DNA from: Orychophragmus violaceus
Lineage: Eukaryota > Streptophyta > Magnoliopsida > Brassicales > Brassicaceae
Direction of reading: 5' to 3'
DNA: 64,000 bases
Assembly (NCBI GenBank): GCA_030180135.1
Contig: CM058234.1
Coordinates: forward strand, 32,522,766 to 32,586,765
The notes beneath the pieces are model-generated. The model was not told where the DNA came from, did no database searches, and saw only the letters and a list, made by a program, of their open reading frames with translations. Positions 54,301 through 63,030 of the stretch are shown here, piece after piece. The stretch's first letter is position 1. Every line of letters begins with the position of its first letter. The translations under genes were made by a program, and so were the position numbers.

Positions 54301-55308
54301 TGAAACCATGATCTTCAGCTTATCAAGAGTAGTATTAGAATCCAAAGCAAGTAATCTCCCTCCTTTTTCTTCATTAACATCAAAACTCGAACGCTTGCTG
54401 GCACATGATTTTCAAACACCGCTAGTTGCGTAGATATGAATCATGTTTATCGATCAGAACAAGAACAACAAAAAATTAAGAAGAAATCATTGATGGACGT
54501 CAAAAACAGGTATGTCACGAATTTTTTTTGAAAAAAATAATTTTCGAAATATTCAATATAAAAATGATAAAGATGATAATAAATTTTGTTCCTAATTTTT
54601 CTCTAATTTTTAACAGATTTCGTGGAATGTACATTTCACAAAATGTTGAAGAAAGAGAGAACTGTAGATTGTATGTTCTACGAATGTTAGAATAACGAGT
54701 AATTGGTAGAATGCAAATTCTGCGAAAATGTAGAATAAAGTTAAAATTTCAGATTATGTATTCCACAAAATGTTTCAATTTTTAGAATATAGTGAAAAGT
54801 GTAGAAATCATATTCTACTTTTTTAGAATGCAGTTAAAACCGTAGAGTTTACAATCTACAAAAGGTGGATCATAGTGCATTAGTAGATTATGTATTCTAA
54901 ATTATTTGGATATTAGTGAAAACGGTAGAACACGTATTCTATATGGTAGAATTCAGGTTCTATTATTTTAGAACAAGTAAGAAAAAATATTAAAATTCAA
55001 AAATAACAGGAAATGTTTTTGAAAAATCCAGATTTGGTGTATTTTAAGTTTGTCTATTTTCTGTATTTTTTGGATTGAAAATATTTTGAAATGTGAATTT
55101 TTAAAAATAATAATAAGCGTAATCATATCAAATTAGGGTAAAATATGAAAAAGGGTAAATGGACAATAATCTTCTTCTTTTTTTCATTCATTTTACACAA
55201 ATCTCCCAACATTTTATATGTAAGTGTAATTAATTCAAAGATTTAAAGTGTAAGTGACATATTCTTGAAGTTTAAAGTGCTAACTTTTGATATTTTGAAA
55301 GTTAAAAC
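54301..55308. other. AT-rich stretch with dispersed TAGAATnnnATTCTA-like motifs
   Basis: Between about 54640 and 54970 the words GTAGAAT, ATTCTAC, TTCTGCGAA and TTCTACGAA recur every 20-40 bp on both strands, reminiscent of transposon subterminal repeats. I find no terminal repeats or target duplication. No gene. Confidence 0.4.
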
Positions 55309-55983
55309 TGTTGGAACGTTTAGATGATCCTGATTCAATTCCAGATTCAGATTATCCTAAACATGCGATCTAGGTTCTTCTCAGAATAGAAACAAATGAT
55401 GATCTCACCTTATACCTGTTATTGCAGCGGAAGAAGATGGTATGTCTGAGATCAGAGAAACACCGAGGGATGAATCCTCCAAAGGTTCACACACGCTTTC
55501 ACAGGAAACAGCTGCTAGACCATAAGGGGAACTCGGCGCAGAGAGAGAGAGAGTTTACGGCTCAAGTCTTAGGGTTAATCAGTCTGAAACTCGAGTTTTA
55601 TGACACAAAACTCGTCCTGTTCCGTTTGGGCCATTTGGCCCAAATACCAATTAACTCGTCGGTGTTTGCGCACTGCATCGATCGTTGCACCTTATGCATC
55701 GATCGATGCACAGTGGCTAAACCTTTTATTCTCTCTAAGTACAGTAAATGCCTAGCACTTTTACTGTACTTCTGCTAAACCGTTCCTACACATTTTTCCT
55801 GTTAGCTTAGGCGTGTGACCCATATGGGATCATATAATAAAGGCAATAAGTCCAAGACTTATAGATCATGAGCGGACTCTAGCAAGCCATCATGACCCCC
55901 AGTATTATATGACTTATGTCTGATCATTGACATACTCTTACTTTCTAGAGACAGTTCCGAGATTACTGGACACAATTCCAACA
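55309..55983 (-). repeat. Element E 3' LTR
   Basis: 675 bp, TGTTGG...CCAACA ends. It contains the palindrome pair at 55675-55709. It appears identical to 62374-63030 over the shared 657 bp. Confidence 0.95.
55675..55709. repeat. Palindrome pair, element E 3' LTR
   Basis: GCATCGATCGTTGC and GCATCGATCGATGC, centres 21 bp apart; copy in the other LTR at 62740-62774. Confidence 0.85.
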
Positions 55984-55995
55984 ATCTCCCACTTG
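55984..55995 (-). promoter_or_regulatory. Element E polypurine tract
   Basis: Minus strand CAAGTGGGAGAT, directly before the 3' LTR; the same sequence as in element C. Confidence 0.85.
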
Positions 55996-56836
55996 TACTG
56001 GAATCTCTGTATTCATAATCCTTTTGTCTCAATATCTCGATTAGTCATAAGGCAAGATTAGTGTCATCCTTATAAAGCCTAATCTTGTTCATCGGACTCT
56101 GATTTGATACTGACAATCCAAACGACTCGGGAAAGTCCGTTTGAGCATGGCCATGCGTTTTCCAGTATTCAAATCTCCGATTGGCCTAGAGATATTCACT
56201 CCATTTATATTGGAGGGACAAATCCCATCTTGTTCCATCACTGTAAACTACTCATTTCATGATGTACCCAAACAAGGTCCTTATAGCTATCGCAGAACGA
56301 TAGCGTTAGACAATGATCAAAGTACACCAGTCCATGTGCAATCACATGCATGTGAACTCAGGTCTAAGGACTATACTCTATAGTCGTAGTAAGAATCTCT
56401 TATGACACAGATATAAATATCCTGAAGAGTTCTTATAAGCGGGTCTTGTCCGGTCGTATGTTCCCAACATGCACCTATGTACTGACTTTGATGCCGCGCA
56501 TCTATGACACACTGAGACTTTGTCATAAGTCACGTACCAATCCAGTCTCACACGGTTGTTGGTGTTCCAGTTTCAACAACCTTCGACTAGGGACAGGATG
56601 ATATAAAACATTTATCAAATATAGGGTCTCATGATCAAGCTAAATGACTTTGATGACTCAAGATCAAGTCACTTACTTTGATGACCTATAAAATGCTTCA
56701 TATCATTTTGGAACGATTATTTCATCACAGTTAAAATAATCTTGAAATAATAATTTCATTAAACATAAAATAATGTTTTACAAGAACATATCAAATAACT
56801 AAAATAAAGCTCACAAAACTCCCACTCAAATTTAGA
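55996..56836 (-). other. Element E 3' untranslated region
   Basis: About 840 bp without a minus-strand ORF, resembling 20341-21180 of element C. Confidence 0.7.
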
Positions 56837-59800
56837 TTACATTTCAATGTTTCTAATGCCTACAGCTTCAGTCAGGAACTCGAGCTTAGGTCTTGGGAGT
56901 GGCTTTGTCAACGGATCAGCGACATTATCATCTGTCGGAACTCGGCTGATCTTGACTTCCTTTCTATTAACGATGTCACGTATCAAGTGATATCTTCTTT
57001 GAACATGCTTGGATTTCTGGTGTGATCTTGGTTCCTTTGCCTGAGCTATAGCACCATTGTTGTCACAAAATAGCGCCAGAGGCTCAGCCGCATCTGGTAT
57101 CACACCTAGTTCCATAATGAACTTTCGTATCCAAACAGCTTCCTTCGCTGCTTCTGAGGCGGCGATATATTCAGCTTCTGTAGTGGAATCAGCAACGGTG
57201 TCCTGCTTGGAGCTTCTCCAACTTACTGCACCGCCATTCAGACAAAAGACATAACCGGACTGTGACCGGAAATCATCTGTGTCTGTCTGGAAACTTGCGT
57301 CCGTGAATCCACTGACTTTAAGCACATCACTTCCACCGTACACCAAGAATTTATCCTTAGTATGTCTTAGATACTTCAAGATATTCTTTACGGCAATCCA
57401 ATGGTTTTCACCTGGATTTGACTGGTATCTACTCGTCATGCTCAATGCATAAGCAACATCAGGACGAGTACAGATCATGGCATACATGACAGATCCTATT
57501 GCAGATGCATAAGGAATATTCTTCATGCGCTCAAGCTCAGCAGCCGACGTAGGGCTCTGCTTCTTGCTTAGCGTTGTGCCATGCACCATTGGTGTGAAGC
57601 CCTTCTTGGAATCTTTCATGCTGAATCTTTGTAGGACTTTGTCAATGTATGAGTCTTGACACAAGCCTATCAGCCTCTTAGGTCTATCACGATAGATCCT
57701 AATTCCAAGAACGTATGCGGCTTCACCCATGTCTTTCATGGAAAAACAACTTCCAAGCCAGTCTTTTACGGACTTTAGCATTGGAACGTCGTTTCCGAGA
57801 AGGAGTATGTCATCGACATACAGAATAAGAAATACAATCTTGCTCCCACTAGATTTCTTATACACGCATTGTTCTTCTTCGTTTCTGATGAAGTCAAATT
57901 GCTTGATCGCTTCATCAAAACGAAGATTCCAGCTCCTCGATGCTTGCTTCAATCCATAAATGGATTTATGAAGCTTGCATACTTTCCCAGCATTCTTTGG
58001 ATCTATGTAACCGTCAGGTTGTGTCATATACACATCCTCTTCCAGAATACCATTCAGGAAGGCGGTTTTCACGTCCATCTGCCAAATTTCATAATCATGA
58101 AAAGCTGCAGTTGCTAGTAGAATCCGAATAGATTTCATCATAGCCACTGGTGAATAGGTTTCATCGTAGTCCACACCGTGAACTTGTCTGAAACCTTTTG
58201 CCACCAACCTGGCTTTATAAATCTGGACATTTCCATCCACGTCAATCTTCTTCTTGAAGATCCATTTGCACTCGATGGCTTTTACACCAGCGGGTAAGTC
58301 AACCAACGAAAACACTTGGTTGACCGACATGGAGTCCATTTCGGAATCAGTGGCCTTGCGCCACTTAGAGGAATCTGGGCCCATCATGGCTTGATTGAAG
58401 TTCGACGGTTCATCACCATCAATGATCAATAGATCATGACAGTTAGTCACGAGGAATCCTTGATATCTCTCGGGTTCGTGACGGATCCTCCCGGATCTTC
58501 GAACTTCAGGTACCACAGGTTCAGGCTCTACAATTTCTTGTAGGTCCTCCTGCTGCTCTTCCTCATTAGGTTGAGCAGTATCCTGTTCATCTTGAATTTC
58601 TTCAAGCAGTACCTTACTCCCACTGTCTTTCTTAGAGAGAAACTCCCTCTCAAGAAAGTTACAATCCCGGGCAACAAAGATCTTGTTCTCGGAACGTAGA
58701 TAGAAGTAATAAGCCTTGGTTTCCCGTGGATAACCAATGAAGTAGCATTTGTCAGATTTCGGTGTAAGCTTGTCTGAGATCAATCTCTTGACATAGGCTT
58801 CACAACCCCAAATTCTGAGATAAGACAGCACTGGAGCTTCTCCAGTCCATAATTCATATGGTGTCTTTGCCACTGCTTTTGATGGCGCTCTATTTAGAGT
58901 GAACACTGCTGTTAGCAGAGCATATCCCCAAAGGGATATTGGAAGGTCTGTGTGACTCATCATAGATCGAACCATATCCAATAAGGTCCGATTTCTCCTC
59001 TCAGACACACCATTCCATTGAGGTGTTCCAGGAGGAGTGAGTTGGGATACAATCCCACACTCTCTCAGATGATCACTGAATTCCTGGCTTAAGTATTCTC
59101 CTCCTCGGTCAGACCGAAGAGCCTTAATGCTTTTGCCAAGTTGGTTCTGTACTTCATTTTGGAATTCTCTGAATTTTTCAAAAGATTCAGACTTATGTTT
59201 CATCAAATAAACATATCCATACCTACTGAAATCATCAGTGAAGGTAATGAAGTACTGATAGTTTCCTCTTGCATTTGTGGACATTGGGCCACACACATCA
59301 GTGTGTATCAGGCCCAATAAGTCACTGGCCCTCTCGTTAGGTTTATTAAAGGGGGCCCGTGTCATTTTGCCCATCATGCATGATTCGCATTTCTCACATG
59401 ACTCAAAGTCAAATGAGCCAAGAAGTCCATTCGAATGGAGCCTCTTGATGCGTTTCTCGCTGATGTGCCCTAAACGACAATGCCATAGAAACGTTCGGTT
59501 TTCCTCATTAGGTTTAAACCGTTTTGTATTAATGTTATAAATTGGCGCAGATTGATCGAGTATGTAAAGCCCATTCGAAAGAGGGGCAGAACCATAGAAC
59601 AAATTGTTGCGATTGAAGGAACATAATTTATTCTTAACTGAAAAATCATAACCTTCCAAATCCAACAAAGAAATTGAAATAATATTTCTGCTTATAGCAG
59701 GTACAAAATAACAATTATTCAGTTCTAAAATCAATCCCGAAGGTAAAGACAACAAGTATGTGCCTACAGCTAGTGCTGAAACTTTCGCTCCATTCCCAAC

Positions 59801-60814
59801 TCGTAGCTCTACTTGTCCTTGCTTCAGCCTTCTACTGTTGCTGAGTGCCTGCATATTAGTACAAATATGAGCCCCACAACCAGTATCCATGACCCATGAG
59901 GTATTATCAGAAGTAGTTGTATTAACTTCTATAACAAAAATACCTGATGAAGAAGTCTCGAAAGTCTTCTTCTTCAATTCCTTTAGACCTTCCTGGAATT
60001 TCTTACAATCTCTTCTCCAATGCCCCAGTTCTTTGCAGAACCTGCACATGTCAGTAGGCCCAGCCTTGGACTTGGGCTTGGGCTTTGGCGTGTCCTTGTC
60101 CGCGACTTGGACAGCCTTGGCCTTTCCCTTATCCTTAGCAGAGGATTTCTTAAACCCCTTGCCCTTCTGCACCATAAGCACATTGGGGTCCTTGGCGGTT
60201 TTCCTCAAGTTGGGCTCTGCAGTCTTGAGCATTCCGTGAAGCTCAGGTAGTGTCTTACTCAAGCCATGCATGTTAAAGTTCAGAATGAACTGATCATAGC
60301 TTGCAGGTAAAGACTGCAGAATGATGTCGCAGGCAAGTTCCTGGCTGATTGGGCAGTCGAGTTTCTGAAGATGATCGAGATAACCCATCATCTTCAAGAC
60401 ATGAGGACTCACTGCCGCATTCGCAGCCAACTTACAGTCCAAGAGGTTCTTAACTGTCTGGAACCTCTCGGTCCTAGCCTGCTCCTGAAAAAGCGATTTC
60501 AGGCTTGCCATTATCTCGATGGGAGACAATACACTTTCGAACTGTTTTTGCAGCTCAGGAGTCATTGTCACCAACATCAGGCAATAGACATCATTTTCAT
60601 CTGACGAATGCTTTTCCCAAGCATTGTGCAGAGTCCTGGCAGCATTGGCAAGAGGCCTCTCGGGGAGGGGATCTCGAAGGACATAATCCTTCTTCTCCTG
60701 CTTGAGGACCAGCCTCAAGTTCCTTGACCATGTCAGGAAGTTCGTTCCAGTCAGCTTCTCCTTCTCGAGAACAGACCGGATCGAGAATGTGTTTTGTGTG
60801 CTTGTAGTAGTCAT
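56837..60814 (-). CDS. Element E Copia Gag-Pol polyprotein, 1325 aa, intact
   Basis: ATG at 60814 (MTTTSTQNTFSIRSVLEKEK) is the first in a long open frame. Gag residues 1-300 with CCHC knuckle 257-270 (CRFCKELGHWRRDC). Protease DTGCGAH at 310-316. Pre-integrase H445, H450, C476, C479. Integrase core D506 (HTDVCGP), D569 (LRSDRGGEY), E605 (NGVSERRN). RT about 820-1070 with YVDD at 999-1002. RNase H D1172, E1213/E1215, D1251. Every domain has its catalytic residues, and the length fits a full plant Copia polyprotein. Acts in cytoplasmic particles to copy element RNA into cDNA and insert it. Related elsewhere in the window to decayed element C. Confidence 0.97.
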   Translation of the reverse strand: MTTTSTQNTFSIRSVLEKEKLTGTNFLTWSRNLRLVLKQEKKDYVLRDPLPERPLANAARTLHNAWEKHSSDENDVYCLMLVTMTPELQKQFESVLSPIEIMASLKSLFQEQARTERFQTVKNLLDCKLAANAAVSPHVLKMMGYLDHLQKLDCPISQELACDIILQSLPASYDQFILNFNMHGLSKTLPELHGMLKTAEPNLRKTAKDPNVLMVQKGKGFKKSSAKDKGKAKAVQVADKDTPKPKPKSKAGPTDMCRFCKELGHWRRDCKKFQEGLKELKKKTFETSSSGIFVIEVNTTTSDNTSWVMDTGCGAHICTNMQALSNSRRLKQGQVELRVGNGAKVSALAVGTYLLSLPSGLILELNNCYFVPAISRNIISISLLDLEGYDFSVKNKLCSFNRNNLFYGSAPLSNGLYILDQSAPIYNINTKRFKPNEENRTFLWHCRLGHISEKRIKRLHSNGLLGSFDFESCEKCESCMMGKMTRAPFNKPNERASDLLGLIHTDVCGPMSTNARGNYQYFITFTDDFSRYGYVYLMKHKSESFEKFREFQNEVQNQLGKSIKALRSDRGGEYLSQEFSDHLRECGIVSQLTPPGTPQWNGVSERRNRTLLDMVRSMMSHTDLPISLWGYALLTAVFTLNRAPSKAVAKTPYELWTGEAPVLSYLRIWGCEAYVKRLISDKLTPKSDKCYFIGYPRETKAYYFYLRSENKIFVARDCNFLEREFLSKKDSGSKVLLEEIQDEQDTAQPNEEEQQEDLQEIVEPEPVVPEVRRSGRIRHEPERYQGFLVTNCHDLLIIDGDEPSNFNQAMMGPDSSKWRKATDSEMDSMSVNQVFSLVDLPAGVKAIECKWIFKKKIDVDGNVQIYKARLVAKGFRQVHGVDYDETYSPVAMMKSIRILLATAAFHDYEIWQMDVKTAFLNGILEEDVYMTQPDGYIDPKNAGKVCKLHKSIYGLKQASRSWNLRFDEAIKQFDFIRNEEEQCVYKKSSGSKIVFLILYVDDILLLGNDVPMLKSVKDWLGSCFSMKDMGEAAYVLGIRIYRDRPKRLIGLCQDSYIDKVLQRFSMKDSKKGFTPMVHGTTLSKKQSPTSAAELERMKNIPYASAIGSVMYAMICTRPDVAYALSMTSRYQSNPGENHWIAVKNILKYLRHTKDKFLVYGGSDVLKVSGFTDASFQTDTDDFRSQSGYVFCLNGGAVSWRSSKQDTVADSTTEAEYIAASEAAKEAVWIRKFIMELGVIPDAAEPLALFCDNNGAIAQAKEPRSHQKSKHVQRRYHLIRDIVNRKEVKISRVPTDDNVADPLTKPLPRPKLEFLTEAVGIRNIEM

Positions 60815-61359
60815 ATCTGAAATATATAAATAAAAAGGTTATTAGTTATATGTTCATAATGATTAATCTCGTATTAAAGATTAATATGATTAATCACGCA
60901 TTATATTCAATAACATAAGTTACCCTCAATAGAATATAATGATTCCAAGATCCACATATAACTAAGATTAAAGTGGGCCACTGGCCGTCACCCAACCTTA
61001 GCTTATATCGGTAAGCCCTATATCGGCTAATTATATCCGTGATATAACTCTTGGTTGTGAATCTGGGCCCGAGGCCCAATCCACTCTGATGTCTCAAGGC
61101 CCGGGACTCCCGATGGCCTAGTCAAGAAAACCAGACTATACAGTCATGTAATCATTAATGTCTGGGACTCCCAATGACATTTATGAATCACAAACCGTCT
61201 TACCCACGCAAAAGCAGACATCCTCACACTGTAAGGCCATGAATGCAATTGAATGGGCTTTGACGGCTGACATAGCCTGGACAAGACATCCAACGCTTGA
61301 TATTACTTGAGGTTCGTAGGTTTATTAAAATTCATTCCCAAAATAGAAGATTACTATTT

Positions 61360-61530
61360 CGGGAAACTTTCTATTTATGGAAACCTACTATTTTTGGAAA
61401 CTTTCTAAAATTGGAAACTTTCTTAAAAACGGAAACTTTCTAACTTTAGAAATTTCTTAAAATCCAAAACCCGCAAATTCAGAAACTTCTATTTTAAGAA
61501 ACTTTCTAATTTCAAAATTTCGGAAACTTT
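61360..61530. repeat. Degenerate GGAAACTTTCTAA repeats
   Basis: At least seven copies of GGAAACTTTCTA-like words spaced about 15-25 bp apart in the leader of E. Confidence 0.75.
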
Positions 61531-61957
61531 AATTTAAAATCGACTTTATAATTTTATAAAATAAATTTTAAATTGATCTGAAGAAAGACTCAAATAATTG
61601 GCCCAATTGTTTTAACTTCTTGGCCCGAGGCCCAAGAATTTGTCCATGTCCAAGACATGACCCAATTGTCCATTTATTTGACATAACCGGTCTGGTTCAT
61701 TAAAACTGGTCTAACCAAGTTTTAATTACTACGATGACCACAATTGTCAACCGGTTATTTACTAAACCGGAATTTCTCAATTTATTTGGTCCAACCAAAT
61801 CAAATTAGAAATTCCTGGTTTAGGCACTAAATCCAATATTTCTTTCGACATTGGATTTCTTATCCCGGTTTAACCAGACTTAATAAAATTATTAAATCTG
61901 TTTATTAAACCGAGACGTTTAATTTTAATTAAATTAAACCGAGCCAAAACCCTAACC

Positions 61958-62023
61958 GCATCGATCGATGCTCACAGCATCGATCCTGCAACGATCGTTC
62001 ATCGATCCTGCATCGATCGATGC
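61958..62023. repeat. Dense palindrome array, about 11-bp periodic, element E leader
   Basis: GCATCGATCGATGC at both ends with CATCGATCC, CAACGATCG and CATCGATCC between them. Successive CGA|TC centres after the first gap of 19 bp are 11 bp apart. Confidence 0.8.
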
Positions 62024-62127
62024 TCTCACGTGTGCACGAACGGTTATCAGGTTTGGCCGAGAGATTCTCGTGAGATCCATGCGATCGTTTGAACGATCCA
62101 TGCGATCGCGGTCAATCTCTCGCGACT

Positions 62128-62166
62128 GCAACGATCGATCCTTGCATTGCATCGATCGATGCAATG
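62128..62166. repeat. Palindrome pair, element E leader
   Basis: GCAACGATCGATCC and GCATCGATCGATGC, centres 21 bp apart. Looser GCGATCG words precede it at 62080-62110. Confidence 0.75.
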
Positions 62167-62358
62167 CGATCTCAGTCGATGCAAAATCAGTTTAGATCAC
62201 ATACCAAATCAATATAGTTTGGTCATGCGATTTTTAAACAGTTTGTTTAGGATTCAATTCTTGTTTCTTAAGTGTTTTAATCTTATCAGTAGATTGATTC
62301 AAAAACACCTCTTTAAACAATCCTAAACATGAATCTAAACAAGAAAAACCAGAACCTA

Positions 62359-62372
62359 ATGCTCTGATACCA
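62359..62372 (-). promoter_or_regulatory. Element E primer-binding site (tRNA-iMet)
   Basis: Minus strand TGGTATCAGAGCAT, next to the 5' LTR, differing from the usual TGGTATCAGAGCCA only at its end. Confidence 0.88.
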
Positions 62373-62373
62373 C

Positions 62374-63030
62374 TGTTGGAACGTTTAGATGATCCTGATT
62401 CAATTCCAGATTCAGATTATCCTAAACATGCGATCTAGGTTCTTCTCAGAATAGAAACAAATGATGATCTCACCTTATACCTGTTATTGCAGCGGAAGAA
62501 GATGGTATGTCTGAGATCAGAGAAACACCGAGGGATGAATCCTCCAAAGGTTCACACACGCTTTCACAGGAAACAGCTGCTAGACCATAAGGGGAACTCG
62601 GCGCAGAGAGAGAGAGAGTTTACGGCTCAAGTCTTAGGGTTAATCAGTCTGAAACTCGAGTTTTATGACACAAAACTCGTCCTGTTCCGTTTGGGCCATT
62701 TGGCCCAAATACCAATTAACTCGTCGGTGTTTGCGCACTGCATCGATCGTTGCACCTTATGCATCGATCGATGCACAGTGGCTAAACCTTTTATTCTCTC
62801 TAAGTACAGTAAATGCCTAGCACTTTTACTGTACTTCTGCTAAACCGTTCCTACACATTTTTCCTGTTAGCTTAGGCGTGTGACCCATATGGGATCATAT
62901 AATAAAGGCAATAAGTCCAAGACTTATAGATCATGAGCGGACTCTAGCAAGCCATCATGACCCCCAGTATTATATGACTTATGTCTGATCATTGACATAC
63001 TCTTACTTTCTAGAGACAGTTCCGAGATTA
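62374..63030 (-). repeat. Element E 5' LTR, outer 18 bp missing
   Basis: 657 of 675 bp. The copy stops at ...GAGATTA (63030), where the other LTR continues with 18 more bases to its CCAACA end. Beyond it is LINE sequence. Confidence 0.92.

Larger units (their letters stand above)
60815..62358 (-). other. Element E long leader
   Basis: 1.54 kb between primer site and start codon, unusually long for Copia, with no minus-strand ORF of note. It holds a GGAAACTTTCT repeat cluster (61360-61530), GGTTTA/CCGG-type repeats (61685-61930) and palindrome arrays (61958-62023, 62128-62166). Element C has an analogous 1.6-kb leader. Confidence 0.75.
55309..63030 (-). mobile_element. Element E: Copia retrotransposon with intact polyprotein
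   Basis: Minus strand order: 5' LTR (63030-62374, missing its first 18 bp), primer site (62372-62359), a 1.54-kb leader, polyprotein (60814-56837), 3' non-coding region, polypurine tract (55995-55984) and 3' LTR (55983-55309). The LTR copies look identical wherever both exist. The polyprotein has no stop. This is the youngest element in the window and may still be active apart from the damaged 5' LTR edge. It has no visible target duplication, because the right edge is truncated. Confidence 0.95.

Noticed and set aside
54640..54970. VANDAL-type transposon from recurrent TAGAAT/ATTCTA words
   Set aside because: No terminal repeats, transposase or target duplication found; left as unexplained AT-rich sequence.
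55422..55778. 118-codon ORF, identical copy at 62487-62843
   Set aside because: It lies inside the two LTRs of element E, antisense to the element. Identity only reflects the identical LTRs.
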